The translations under genes were made by a program, and so were the position numbers. A stretch of 64,000 nt of DNA. It comes from Dyadobacter pollutisoli. Lineage in GTDB: Bacteria > Bacteroidota > Bacteroidia > Cytophagales > Spirosomataceae. The notes under the pieces were generated by a model. It ran no database searches. It was not told the DNA's origin and worked only from the letters and a program-made list of their open reading frames with translations. Positions 26,724-36,134 of the stretch are shown one piece after another (position 1 is the stretch's first letter; each line of letters begins with the position of its first letter). The stretch covers positions 2,110,501 to 2,174,500 of the forward strand of contig NZ_CP112998.1 in the NCBI RefSeq assembly GCF_026625565.1, given 5' to 3'.

Positions 26724-27569
26724 ATGGAACAAGCACTCGAACAGATCAGAGATCAGCAAAAACAATCGTGGAACAAATTCTCGCCCGGCTGGAAGAAATG
26801 GGACGACCTTTTTATGGATTTTCTGAACCCCAATGGGCAGGAGATCATTGATTCGCTTCATCTCAGGGACACGGATGTGGTGCTGGACATTGCGGCAGGT
26901 ACCGGCGAGCCCGGCCTGACCATTGCTTCCAAAGTGAAAAAAGGTAAAGTTGTCATTACCGATCTCGCAGAAGAAATGCTGGTGGTCGCCAGGGAGAACA
27001 AAGAGCGCAAAGGCATCGATAATGTCGAATTTGTGGCGTGTGACGTTTGCGAACTACCGTTTACTGATAATTCGTTCGACGCGGTCAGCTGTCGTTTTGG
27101 TTTTATGTTTTTCCCCGATATGCTGCTGGCTGCCAAGGAAATAGCCAGGGTATTGAAGCCCGGCGGAAGGGTTGCCACAGCGGTATGGAATGTGCCGGAC
27201 AAGAATTTCTGGGTTACGGCGATCATGGGAGCGATCAGCCGTAATATGGAATTGCCAGCTCCGCAGCCGGGAGCGCCGGGCATGTTCAGGTGCGCCAAGG
27301 AAGGCCTGATAGCAGAAATATTTGAACAAGCCGGGCTCAAAAATATCTCGGTGAAGGAAGTTGCCGGTACGTTGGATTGCAAAACTGTCGATACTTACTG
27401 GAATGCAATGACAGAAGTAGCGGCACCGGTTGTGGCTGCGCTGGACAAGGCGGACGAGGCGGGCTATGCGAAGATAAAATCAGAAGTCTTCGATTTGGTC
27501 AACCAGAAATTTCCTGATGGAAATGTACAGATTGATTCCAGCGCACTGGTTATCTATGGGGAGAAATAG
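26724..27569 (+). CDS. Class I SAM-dependent methyltransferase
   Basis: 281 residues. Motif I is VVLDIAAGTGEPGLTIA (about residues 52-68), followed by the acidic VVITDLAEEML, VEFVACDVCELPF and FDAVSCRFGFMFFPD, then KEIARVLKPGGRVATAVWN. This pattern is the UbiE/Methyltransf_11 type. No membrane segment is seen. It lies 29 bases after the decarboxylase on the same strand and may be cotranscribed. The acceptor molecule is not deducible. Confidence 0.88.
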   Translation: MEQALEQIRDQQKQSWNKFSPGWKKWDDLFMDFLNPNGQEIIDSLHLRDTDVVLDIAAGTGEPGLTIASKVKKGKVVITDLAEEMLVVARENKERKGIDNVEFVACDVCELPFTDNSFDAVSCRFGFMFFPDMLLAAKEIARVLKPGGRVATAVWNVPDKNFWVTAIMGAISRNMELPAPQPGAPGMFRCAKEGLIAEIFEQAGLKNISVKEVAGTLDCKTVDTYWNAMTEVAAPVVAALDKADEAGYAKIKSEVFDLVNQKFPDGNVQIDSSALVIYGEK

Positions 27570-27639
27570 GTACGTACGGCCACCAATGCCCCGACCTTTG
27601 ATTTAACGTAAATTGGAGATGGTAACGTTAAGTTTATAA

Positions 27640-27666
27640 TTTCTAAACACAACTTGCTTAATTTTG
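27640..27666 (+). promoter_or_regulatory. Promoter of the metallophosphoesterase gene
   Basis: TAATTTTG (27659-27666) matches the -7 consensus, with TTTC (27640-27643) as a weak -33 element. Upstream, TAACGT occurs at 27604-27609 and 27623-27628. Confidence 0.4.
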
Positions 27667-27725
27667 GAAAAATGAGGCAAAACCTGCCTGATATGACAGA
27701 AAGTTAATTACCAAAAGTGCCCATA

Positions 27726-28844
27726 ATGTTCCGTTACGAAACTGCTCCAAAATTCAAAAAACCGGTATTCAAGAAACACCAGCCCGACGATTCAAATAAA
27801 TTTCAGCCACTTCCCAAGCCGACAGGAAAGTACCCTTATCACTTAGATCTGGAAAGCATCAAACCGCTGCCGGATCAGCAGCGAATGGCTTTTCATATGA
27901 TGGGCGACACGGGCAGCATCAGGCACGTGGATTTTCTGAAACTCGTTGTGACAGAGCTTGTTGAGCAGTATGCCGAAAAAGACGATTTGCAGTTTCTCTA
28001 CCATTTGGGCGACATTGTTTACAACCACGGCGAAGCGCACGAGTACGAAAGACAGTTTTTTAAACCTTTTGAAAAATACCCGGCGCCCATTTTCGCCATT
28101 CCCGGCAATCACGACAGCGACGTAAATCCCGACAGCCGAAGACCTTACAAGAGCCTGGATGCATTTACGCGTGTTTTTTGCGATACGGAACGCAGGACAG
28201 TATCATTCAGCGGAGGTGCGGAGCGGCTGAGCATGGTGCAGCCGAATATCTTCTGGACATTGGTTACACCGCTTGCCAACATCATTGGCTTGTATAGTAA
28301 TGTCACCAAATTCGGGGTAGTGACGGATGAGGAGCGCAGCTGGCTGATTGAAGAATTGCGCAGGGCGCAGCTGGAAAGGCCCGACAAAGCGATCATTGTT
28401 TGCCAGCACCACGCACCTTATTCGGCGGATATCAATCACGGGGCCAGCATCCCGATGATCACGTTTTTAGAAGGAGTTTTTGAAGAGACAGGCATTCGTC
28501 CCGACGCAGTTTTTAGCGGGCATGTTCATAATTATCAGCGTTTTACCAAGCATTATGAAGATGGAAAAACGCTGTCATACATCGTGGCAGGAAGTGGCGG
28601 CTATGATGAGCTACACCCCGTTGCGACGACGGACGACAGACGTTTTGACCCTAATAATGCATTGTTTGAAAATGTTGACCTCGAATATTTCTGCGACGAT
28701 AAACACGGGTTTTTAAAGATCATTCTCGAAAAAAAGGATGGTAAGCTGAGCCTGACCGGCGAGTTCTACACCATTCCGCACGAAAAGAAGCCTGAACCTG
28801 GTATGACGGCAGTTTTGGCCGACCGGTTTGTCATTGAAATTTAA
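27726..28844 (+). CDS. Calcineurin-like metallophosphoesterase
   Basis: 372 residues from the ATG at 27726; a GTG nine bases upstream is possible. Metal-binding blocks occur in order: MMGDTGS, YHLGDIVYNHG, IPGNHDSDVN, VCQHHAPYS and FSGHVHNYQRF, as in purple-acid-phosphatase-like enzymes. No signal peptide is visible, so it is predicted cytoplasmic. It hydrolyses a phosphomonoester or diester of unknown identity. The gene is convergent with the phytase gene and their stop codons overlap by four bases, placing two phosphoesterases side by side. Confidence 0.88.
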   Translation: MFRYETAPKFKKPVFKKHQPDDSNKFQPLPKPTGKYPYHLDLESIKPLPDQQRMAFHMMGDTGSIRHVDFLKLVVTELVEQYAEKDDLQFLYHLGDIVYNHGEAHEYERQFFKPFEKYPAPIFAIPGNHDSDVNPDSRRPYKSLDAFTRVFCDTERRTVSFSGGAERLSMVQPNIFWTLVTPLANIIGLYSNVTKFGVVTDEERSWLIEELRRAQLERPDKAIIVCQHHAPYSADINHGASIPMITFLEGVFEETGIRPDAVFSGHVHNYQRFTKHYEDGKTLSYIVAGSGGYDELHPVATTDDRRFDPNNALFENVDLEYFCDDKHGFLKIILEKKDGKLSLTGEFYTIPHEKKPEPGMTAVLADRFVIEI

Positions 28845-29935
28845 GGCAGTTTTGGGTCTGCGATAATGTCCTCCCAGCGATACAAATGGAATGTTTTGTT
28901 ATCGCTCATGGCTACAAACAGACCTTTTCTGAAATCGTCATTGAGCGGTACTGACACCATGTCGGAGCCGTCGCTATGCGTGGCCGATACTTTTACTTTT
29001 TTGATCAATGCATGTTCATGCGGGTTGCCCGCGCTACCCTCACGTGGGAAAAGCTGAAAACTGTTAGCACCCTGATCTGAAACCAGCAGGTAACCCGTTG
29101 AATCAGAGCTTTGGTAGATCGATATGCCCTCATGATCTTCAGTAAAACCGGTGGTTGCGAAGAGTGCGAGTTCCTTGTTGCCTTTTTCAGGATTAGCATA
29201 GTATTTCCGCACACCTTTACCTTCGTCGGAATAATATACATAGCCCAGCTGGTCGTCCACGGCAATGGCTTCGATCTCTTTCAAACCGCTGTACGCTCCG
29301 AATTTCCGCACCAGATCAGCCTTCACCTGTCCTTTTCCATTGTCAGAAAGCAGGTACTGCCATAAGTAAGTGCCATCGGTGGGGCCGGATTTGCGTCCCA
29401 CAATCGCATAGATCTTTCCAGCCGGATTTTTATAAAGGGCAATACCCATCAGGTCACGCTCGCTGGCACCGGTTTGCCCTGTAAAAACTTCAATTCCGCC
29501 GCCATCGACCGGTTTCATGTCGGGCAGAGCGTAAATCCGCAGCTTGTGGGTAAAGCGCTCGGTCGTCACCGCAATGTCTGTGGGCCTGCCACCCAGCGAT
29601 AGGCCATATTCAATGTCCACATTGTCGGGGCGTTGCAGGCCTCTTATGGTTTTGTCTTTCAGTGTCTTGCCTTTCAGGTCAAATACATACAGGCCACCAT
29701 CCTGATCCTTGTCGGTTCCTATGATTAGGCTTGCGGCGGCATCGACGGGATTGATCCAAATGGCCGGATCGTCGGTATCATGTGCGACGGTGTCGGTAAT
29801 GTAAAGTGGTTTAACCACCGATGCTGTGGTATCAGCATCGGTTTGGTTAGCATGGAGCTGCTTTTTGTCATTGCAGGAAAACAGGGCAATGCTTAGCAGC
29901 AATAATGGAATGGTTTGTCTCACGTCGAAAATCAA
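28841..29935 (-). CDS. Beta-propeller phytase (3-phytase), lipoprotein
   Basis: 364 residues. The lipoprotein signal ends ALFSC (Cys21). The six-bladed propeller carries the calcium/phosphate-site stretches DTDDPAIWINP, GRPTDIAVTTERF, KEIEAIAVDDQLGYVYYSDE and EDHEGISIYQSSDS, diagnostic of the PF02333 family. It releases phosphate from phytate in the periplasm or at the outer membrane. It is the last gene of an operon with a beta-helix lipoprotein and a TonB-dependent receptor, which suggests capture of phytate or a lower inositol phosphate. Confidence 0.92.
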   Translation of the reverse strand: MIFDVRQTIPLLLLSIALFSCNDKKQLHANQTDADTTASVVKPLYITDTVAHDTDDPAIWINPVDAAASLIIGTDKDQDGGLYVFDLKGKTLKDKTIRGLQRPDNVDIEYGLSLGGRPTDIAVTTERFTHKLRIYALPDMKPVDGGGIEVFTGQTGASERDLMGIALYKNPAGKIYAIVGRKSGPTDGTYLWQYLLSDNGKGQVKADLVRKFGAYSGLKEIEAIAVDDQLGYVYYSDEGKGVRKYYANPEKGNKELALFATTGFTEDHEGISIYQSSDSTGYLLVSDQGANSFQLFPREGSAGNPHEHALIKKVKVSATHSDGSDMVSVPLNDDFRKGLFVAMSDNKTFHLYRWEDIIADPKLP

Positions 29936-29954
29936 ATCTTTATAATGGCGGACT

Positions 29955-31229
29955 TTATTTAGTGCCTAGTGCACCGGCGAAACTTTGTGGCGCGGGAGAG
30001 GTGTAAGTCACTCCATTGACCACAATTCCATTAGCATAAAGGCGTGTGAAGTCAGTTTTGCCTTTTCCAAGCGCGGGCGAGCCAGCCTGCAAATGAAAGT
30101 CCCACTTGGTATCGAATGCAGCATTGGTAGTAGCGGTCGATAGGGGATAGTTCACGAATTTTGGATCATTGTCACCGGCTTTGGTTGACAACAGGTCATT
30201 TGCACCTTTAATGATCTCAGCAGAAGGCTGGAACTGGTCAGTAGTCAACTGGTCGTGACCGTAGTAAACCGTGTTGCTGATCACCGAGCGATTGTCTTCG
30301 GCAGCTCCTTTGTCCCTTTTGATCCCAAAACGGTCATTGGCTAACAGGTTGTTGTACAGGTCGGCACGTACCGATTTTTCCAACCATATCGATCCGCCTT
30401 TGGTTGTAGGCCTTCTCCATCCGGCGTTGATAATGGTATTGTTATAGCCTACAATGTAAGCCTGTGGAGTACGGTCACCTGAGTTGGAAAGCTTCAATGC
30501 ATTGGTATTAGGGCTGTAAATGACGTTGAAAGCCACATCAGCCTGCACACCCGACTTGATGTTGATCGCGTCGCCGCCAGATACACCCGTAGTGTAAAAA
30601 TAATTGTTCGCAATAATGACCTTTCCGCCTTCAATGTAGAAACCATCTTCATTGAAATTACGGATAGTACTATTTACCACAACCAGTTTACCGTCGATAT
30701 TAGGGAAATAAATAACTGGTACGTGTTCACCAGCCAACTGCTTGTAAAGTCCCGCTTTTACAGATGGAGACTCTTCGGTAGTTACCGCGCCGCCGTACTC
30801 TAAAATTGTATTTTTAAGCACAAATTCAGCGGATTTTGGTCCGGCGATCAGTCCCCCCCAAAGGTTACCAAACTGATTGGCAGTGGTTTTCCATGCATCA
30901 GGCACGGTGAATTTTACAGGCGCATCAGCAGTGCCCAGGCTGTAAAGATTTCCTTGTACCACCACTTCCGGCTTCACTACCGAATCGCTGAAAAGCACGG
31001 TAACACCTTCTTCAATAGTCAGTGATTTGCCTGCCGGGATCTGAATGTGGCCGGTGATTTTGTATGTTCCACCTTTGGTCCAGGTACCGGATACTTCACC
31101 GGAAACAGCTTCTTCAACCACCGGTTTTACTTCCGGCGTAGGCTCAGTTTTGTCATCACTGCAGCCAGCCAGTGCAAAAAGGGCCAGGGATGCGAATGCA
31201 AGTAGATTTTTCATTTTCAGATTGTTCAT
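29955..31229 (-). CDS. Lipoprotein with right-handed beta-helix-like repeats
   Basis: 424 residues. The signal ends LFALAGCSDDK, a clear lipobox; the start may be the second Met (MKNLLAF). The body is rich in Asn/Gly/Val and repeats the parallel beta-helix pattern (for example GKLVVVNSTIRNFNEDGFYI and GGKVIIANNYFYTTGV). No catalytic residues were recognised. It lies between the TonB receptor and the phytase, with short gaps on both sides. It may be a surface partner of the receptor, comparable to a SusD role, but that is inference. Confidence 0.8.
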   Translation of the reverse strand: MNNLKMKNLLAFASLALFALAGCSDDKTEPTPEVKPVVEEAVSGEVSGTWTKGGTYKITGHIQIPAGKSLTIEEGVTVLFSDSVVKPEVVVQGNLYSLGTADAPVKFTVPDAWKTTANQFGNLWGGLIAGPKSAEFVLKNTILEYGGAVTTEESPSVKAGLYKQLAGEHVPVIYFPNIDGKLVVVNSTIRNFNEDGFYIEGGKVIIANNYFYTTGVSGGDAINIKSGVQADVAFNVIYSPNTNALKLSNSGDRTPQAYIVGYNNTIINAGWRRPTTKGGSIWLEKSVRADLYNNLLANDRFGIKRDKGAAEDNRSVISNTVYYGHDQLTTDQFQPSAEIIKGANDLLSTKAGDNDPKFVNYPLSTATTNAAFDTKWDFHLQAGSPALGKGKTDFTRLYANGIVVNGVTYTSPAPQSFAGALGTK

Positions 31230-31256
31230 TTTGTAAAAAATTTTGATGGATTTGTT

Positions 31257-34019
31257 TTAAAGTTTGTATCGCACGCCAAGCAGGTACGAACGCTGGTAAT
31301 AGTCACGCCTCATTAAAGTCCTGTTCTGGCGGGTTTGGTTGGGGATACCTTCGTTGACCGGGCTTGCACCCTTCATGTACACTTCCATGGGCGTGTTGAG
31401 CAGGTTCGCTGCTTTCACGAAAATGCCCAGGCCGTTTTGGAATGTCTTTTCAAGAGATGCATCCAGCTGCACGAATCCTTTTTGCCATTGATCATTGTTC
31501 AGGAACTGGGAAACAGTGTTGATCCGGTCGCCGGTATAGGATGCAGCCAATTGCCCGTCGAGGCCCTGTTTGGCATTTTTGTAGAGTAATGAAAGGTTGG
31601 CGACGTGGGCTGATTGTCCGTACAGCGGCCGCGACTGGTTGACGCTAATCGTCTCAAGGTCGCCGCTGGCATTGCGAATGCGTTTCGATTTGGGTGTGAT
31701 GATCCTCGAATGGGTGTAAGTATAGTTGGCTTTCACACCGATCGTTTTGAAGTATTTGATATAATCAACCTCTAAACCATAGTTGGTGGCATTCCCAAAA
31801 TTCCCCGGTGAATAGTAAATGTCCTGACCACGGATCGCGTCCTTTTGCAGTGTGTATTCGATCGGGTTTTTAATGTGTTTGTAAAAAACGCCTACCATTA
31901 ACTGCTCCGCCGGTTTAGGGAAAAGCTCGTAGCGAAAATCGATGTTATCGGCCAGTGCTCTTTTGAGATCCGGATTGCCGCGCTCCTGATATTCCTCCTG
32001 AACAATACGATAAGGCACTATTTCAAAGAATCCCGGCCGGTTGAGCGACCTGAAATACGATGCCCGGAGATTGGTATTCTCATGTGTTTTGTATTTAAAC
32101 TGAATGCTTGGGAGAATGTCGGTATAAGTCTGGTTGCCCACTGGCCGGTCTTCTCCGATCGGGAAACGCATTGCATACCCCTGGTCAGTAGCCTCAGCAC
32201 GTACGCCGCCTAATATTTCCAATGTGGCCGACTCCGCCTTGAACTGGGCAAAACCCGACGTGATGCGCTCGGTAGCACTGTAATTGAGCGCCGAAGCAAC
32301 CGACCCTCTCGGGTTCTGGATCGTCCAGCCGATCTGCGTGTAGTCGGTGAAATCGACGCCATATTCTGCCAGTGGTTTCGAAGGTCTCAGCTGGTAGTTG
32401 TTATAAAAATTAGTCCTTGATTTGTCCCTGTACAACCCGCCAGCACTCCATTCGACCTGCATTGGACCCATAGGCATTGCGTAAGAAAGATTGATATAGC
32501 CCGACAAATCACGGTCCGAATTGTGCTCCCAGCGGCGGGAGGCATCACCCACGGTAGTACGCTTTTCGACGAAATGCTCACGTATCCCAAGCAGTGGAAC
32601 AGTCACATTATCAGGAACTTGATTGGTAGCCTTGGAATATACCGCTGACCACTGCAAAGCGAGCTTTTTGGTGAGCTGGTGCCTGCCCTGTAATGTACTA
32701 TTGTAAATCTGCTGCTTCGTCAGCCTCGACCGCGTAGAGTAGCCCAATGTTGCATTGCCCAATACCGGATCATATCCGCCGATAGTCAGCTGCGTGGATT
32801 TAACGTCCCTGACCTGCACATTGGTAAGGCTCATGAATGCATTGTAAAACTGTATTTTATGTCGGTCATTAATCCGGTAATCCAGCTTGGAATGCAGCCC
32901 AAAACGTGTCTGTTGCTCCGAATACTTCCTTTCGCTCATCTTCGTCAGTGTTTCGCCGCTCAGGGTATCCACAGTTTCGGAATCAAAGAAAAGGCTGTTG
33001 CTGCCGCGGTATGTATTCTGATAGCTGCCTGAGAGCAATACCCCTAGTTTTTGATCCAGAAACCGGTTTCCAACCGCAAGGCTACCCAGCAAATTGGGCA
33101 GAGGAGATTTAGATTTGTAATCAATGGCGGCTTTGGAAAAATCCGATGGCGTTGCGCTGTATTGGTTACCTTTTTGTTCGTAGGGAGATTTAAACTGAAT
33201 GTTTTTATGGTCAAATGACATGAAATCCCGTTGCAGAAACAGCTCATTGTATCCCGACGAAACATTGGCCGAGAATGTAAAACGGTCCGGTGCGTCCTTC
33301 ATCACCATGTTCACCGCGCCACCGATCGCGTCGCCTTCCATGGCGGGAGTCAGTGTTTTGTATACTTCCAGCCGGTCCAGCAAATCCGACGGAAATATGT
33401 CCAGGGGCACGTAGCGGTATTTGTTATCAGGGCTCGGGATTTTAACACCGTTAACCAGCGTGTAATTGTAGCGTTTGTCCATTCCTCTTAAAATCGCATA
33501 CTGGCCGTCGCCGTTGCTGTTTCTTTCAATGGTAACCCCCGAAATCCTTTGAATAACATTGGCAACAGTGAGGTCTGGCGAAATCTGGATGGTTTTGCCG
33601 GAAACGATATTCATAACCTGGCTCGCATTGCGTTCCAGCGACCTCGCCGTTTGATCCGAGGATGCATCTTTTTTACCAACAACCGCTACCTCATCCAATT
33701 GCAGCTCTGCCGCCGGGTCCAGTTTCAAGTCCAGCTCTACGGTCTCATTGTCGGTAATGGTAATATCTTTCCGTATGGTTGTGTAGGAAATATGGCGGAT
33801 AATGAGCTGGTAGCTGCCTTTTTGAAGATTATGAATGGCAAATGTGCCGTCCAGGCCAGAAACATCATGAAAACTGGTGCCTTCTATCATGATCGCCACA
33901 CCCAACGCAGGCTCGCCGCTTGCTGCTTCCAGCAATTTGCCTCTGACCGTCGCCGCGTAGAGTGGCACAGTTGCGAGGAAGCTAAAAATCAGAAACAAGT
34001 AAAATTTGTAAACCTTCAT
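31257..34019 (-). CDS. TonB-dependent receptor with carboxypeptidase-regulatory-like domain
   Basis: 920 residues from the ATG giving MKVYKFYLFLIFSF; an upstream in-frame ATG adds 16 non-signal residues. The signal peptide is followed by a CarboxypepD_reg-like domain (about 23-110), the TonB-box region QLDEVAVVGKK, a plug domain (QISPDLTVANVIQRISGVTI, YAILRGMDKRYNYTLVNGVK) and a barrel ending SYLLGVRYKL. There is no STN domain, so it is not of the FecR-signalling type. It heads the operon with the beta-helix lipoprotein and phytase and may import inositol phosphates or another phytase-related ligand. Confidence 0.92.
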   Translation of the reverse strand: MKVYKFYLFLIFSFLATVPLYAATVRGKLLEAASGEPALGVAIMIEGTSFHDVSGLDGTFAIHNLQKGSYQLIIRHISYTTIRKDITITDNETVELDLKLDPAAELQLDEVAVVGKKDASSDQTARSLERNASQVMNIVSGKTIQISPDLTVANVIQRISGVTIERNSNGDGQYAILRGMDKRYNYTLVNGVKIPSPDNKYRYVPLDIFPSDLLDRLEVYKTLTPAMEGDAIGGAVNMVMKDAPDRFTFSANVSSGYNELFLQRDFMSFDHKNIQFKSPYEQKGNQYSATPSDFSKAAIDYKSKSPLPNLLGSLAVGNRFLDQKLGVLLSGSYQNTYRGSNSLFFDSETVDTLSGETLTKMSERKYSEQQTRFGLHSKLDYRINDRHKIQFYNAFMSLTNVQVRDVKSTQLTIGGYDPVLGNATLGYSTRSRLTKQQIYNSTLQGRHQLTKKLALQWSAVYSKATNQVPDNVTVPLLGIREHFVEKRTTVGDASRRWEHNSDRDLSGYINLSYAMPMGPMQVEWSAGGLYRDKSRTNFYNNYQLRPSKPLAEYGVDFTDYTQIGWTIQNPRGSVASALNYSATERITSGFAQFKAESATLEILGGVRAEATDQGYAMRFPIGEDRPVGNQTYTDILPSIQFKYKTHENTNLRASYFRSLNRPGFFEIVPYRIVQEEYQERGNPDLKRALADNIDFRYELFPKPAEQLMVGVFYKHIKNPIEYTLQKDAIRGQDIYYSPGNFGNATNYGLEVDYIKYFKTIGVKANYTYTHSRIITPKSKRIRNASGDLETISVNQSRPLYGQSAHVANLSLLYKNAKQGLDGQLAASYTGDRINTVSQFLNNDQWQKGFVQLDASLEKTFQNGLGIFVKAANLLNTPMEVYMKGASPVNEGIPNQTRQNRTLMRRDYYQRSYLLGVRYKL

Positions 34020-34115
34020 TCCAATGAAAAACTGTTTAGTACCTGACCATTTGAAGGTCTTTTCCAAATGACGGAACGAAGGTGAAGAAAGAATGATGTA
34101 GGATGCAAACCGCAG

Positions 34116-34154
34116 GCGTTACAAAAAGGAAACATGCCGCCAGGGAGCGTTACA
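34116..34154 (-). promoter_or_regulatory. Direct repeat upstream of the phytase operon
   Basis: The 248-base gap 34020-34267 between the TonB receptor and TPR genes holds GCGTTACA at 34116-34123 and again at 34147-34154 (TGTAACGC on the coding strand), 31 bases apart, about three helical turns. It may be a regulator site for phosphate control, but no Bacteroidota Pho box could be matched by eye. No clear -7 element was found. Confidence 0.3.
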
Positions 34155-34267
34155 TGAAGGCAACAAGTTTAACAAATTGAGGTTAATCGTCTTTAAATCA
34201 ACAATTTATGAATATATCAAAAGCCATTAAGTTTGTGTTAACTCAATGTTATCAAAATATGAAGCGG

Positions 34268-35908
34268 TTAAATCGATTGAATGTAGGTCGAAAGATTGTC
34301 GCCTTGAGGGAGGTTCAGTTTTTTCCTGAGTCGGTGGCGCATCACCCTGAGGCTGTCCTGTGACACGCCCAGCAATGTAGCCATATCCGTAGAAGTAAGG
34401 TTCATTTTGATCAATGCTACGAGCCGGAGATCGTTGGACGTAAGCGGTTCGGAAACGAGTTGGAGGCGATCAAAAAACGACTGGTGTACCTGCTCGAAGA
34501 TGGTACGGAATTCCTCCCAATGCAGGTCATCGCTCAGGCCCTGGCTGATCTGCTCGGAAAGTTGCCGGATCTGTTTTTTCTGGTCCCTTTTATCATCTTT
34601 CGCCAGCCCGTCCAATGCCGACTGCAATTCTTCCAGCAGCTGGTTTTTGCGGATTACGTGCAATGTATAGCTGGTGAGCTCTTTGGTTTTGATTTCGAGT
34701 TGCTGTTTCAGGTTTTCTTCCAGCAGCCGTTTGTTCTCCAAATCCGCCTCCATAAGCTGGCTGCGGGCCTCGTACACCTGCTTGCTCTGTGCATGCAATT
34801 TTTGTTCGTTCCTGAATTTCAATTTCTGTCTGCTGATAATCAGCCCGGCGATAAAAATGACCAGCACGATCATTACCCCAATGGATGCGGAGATCAGCAG
34901 GTCAGTTTTTCTGGCCTGGACCAGTTTGTCAATTTCGCTATCTTTCTTTTCAATGTCGTAAAGCGTTTGAAGCAGCGCAAGTTGCTTGTTGCTTTCCTGG
35001 GAATAGATTTCGCTCATGTACTCACGGCTCATCGCGAGGTAGTAAAAAGCACTGTCATTTCGGTTCAGGAAGTTGTAAGCTTTGGCAACATCATTGTATG
35101 CACCCGAAAGCTGGTAAAATTCACCTTTTTTACGCGCCAGGTTCAATGCCTGGAAGCTGTAAGCCAGTCCTTCCCGGAATTTGCCCGTTTTGCGCAAAAC
35201 GTCACCCAGATTGTTCAGTACTTCTATCTGGGCGCGTTCGTTGTGCTGCGCTTCGTTGAGTAAATATGCCTTGCTGAAATTAGAATAAGCGGAATCGTAG
35301 CGTTCCTGGTCCTCGTAAATGCTTCCCAGGTTTTCGTAAATCTTGGCCAGGCCCGGCTGGTGATTTTGCTGCTGGTAGCCTTCCAATGCTTTGTGCTGAA
35401 AATAAAACGCGCTGTCATAAAGCTGTTTCTTTTCATACAAATGTCCGATCCGCCCGTAGGTATCGGCCTTGCCCGCCTCGTTTTTCTGCTTTTGATAATA
35501 AAGCAATGCTTCATCGTACTGTTTTCGCGCGAGAGCGGTTTGTTTGCTTCTATAATAAAGCTCGCCAAGCACTTTTAGGTTTTCGGCCAGCAGGTTTGCA
35601 GCCTGCCGACTGCGATATATTTTGTCTGCTTTCAAAAGATAGTCCAGCGATTGTGGGTAATGTCCGGAGGCAAAGAGTATGCGGCCCATTTGCTGTAAAT
35701 AGCCCGCTGCTTTCAGTTCATCATTTTCTTTGATCGCCTGGTTGTATTTGTCTTTCGTGGCCAGTAAAAGTGAGTCGGGACTGCGGAAACCGCTTTCGAT
35801 GCGGTCGCGGTTATCCCTGGAAGCAGAAAAAGAAGGAGTATTTTGCGCATTGGAATGGCCATGTATGCAAGTCCAAAGCAGGAGGATAATGAAAACTTGT
35901 TGCTTCAT
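34268..35908 (-). CDS. TPR-repeat membrane regulator with C-terminal LuxR-like HTH
   Basis: 546 residues from the ATG giving MKQQVFIILLLWTC. A signal peptide leads into about seven tetratricopeptide repeats (residues about 50-290), then one membrane segment (ISASIGVMIVLVIFIAGLII), a coiled coil, and a cytoplasmic C-terminus with LKMNLTSTDMATLLGVSQDS-like HTH features (SLRVMRHRLRKKL). This is the Bacteroidota TPR/HTH sensor-regulator type that reads periplasmic signals and acts directly on DNA or on partners. It is upstream of, and codirectional with, the TonB/phytase operon and may regulate it. Confidence 0.82.
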   Translation of the reverse strand: MKQQVFIILLLWTCIHGHSNAQNTPSFSASRDNRDRIESGFRSPDSLLLATKDKYNQAIKENDELKAAGYLQQMGRILFASGHYPQSLDYLLKADKIYRSRQAANLLAENLKVLGELYYRSKQTALARKQYDEALLYYQKQKNEAGKADTYGRIGHLYEKKQLYDSAFYFQHKALEGYQQQNHQPGLAKIYENLGSIYEDQERYDSAYSNFSKAYLLNEAQHNERAQIEVLNNLGDVLRKTGKFREGLAYSFQALNLARKKGEFYQLSGAYNDVAKAYNFLNRNDSAFYYLAMSREYMSEIYSQESNKQLALLQTLYDIEKKDSEIDKLVQARKTDLLISASIGVMIVLVIFIAGLIISRQKLKFRNEQKLHAQSKQVYEARSQLMEADLENKRLLEENLKQQLEIKTKELTSYTLHVIRKNQLLEELQSALDGLAKDDKRDQKKQIRQLSEQISQGLSDDLHWEEFRTIFEQVHQSFFDRLQLVSEPLTSNDLRLVALIKMNLTSTDMATLLGVSQDSLRVMRHRLRKKLNLPQGDNLSTYIQSI

Positions 35909-35913
35909 TTTCG

Positions 35914-35921
35914 CAAAATTA
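35914..35921 (-). promoter_or_regulatory. -7 element abutting the TPR-regulator start
   Basis: On the minus strand this reads TAATTTTG, five bases before the ATG at 35908. It repeats the glxA arrangement and suggests a leaderless or near-leaderless mRNA. No -33 element was recognised. Confidence 0.4.
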
Positions 35922-36041
35922 GTCAACGCGTTGTCTTAATGACCGCCAGCTGGATTATCATTTTGTTAAGATTCGCAAACGCTTTTGCATGGCCAATGTT
36001 GCATGCCTGACGGCATTTGGAATACGAATATTGGATTTTTG

Positions 36042-36110
36042 CTACCGAGGTTCTATCGCTACGCGATTTATGCATTATCTAATGCCCGTAAATCGCGTGG
36101 CGATGAAACC
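36042..36110. repeat. Long imperfect hairpin, REP-like
   Basis: In the 319-base gene-free stretch 35909-36227, GGTT-ATCGC-ACGCGATTTA (36049-36070) pairs with TAAATCGCGT-GCGAT-AACC (36089-36110) through 19 base pairs broken by small bulges. The loop folds again as GCATTA/TAATGC. Its left flank CTACCGAGGTT matches 14498-14508. No T-run follows, so it is more like an intergenic repeat than a terminator. Confidence 0.65.
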
Positions 36111-36134
36111 TGGCTTGCAAATCGAATGTAACAC

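Noticed and set aside
34460..35263. 267-codon plus-strand open frame
   Set aside because: It is antisense to the TPR regulator, has no recognisable domain and mirrors its codon pattern.
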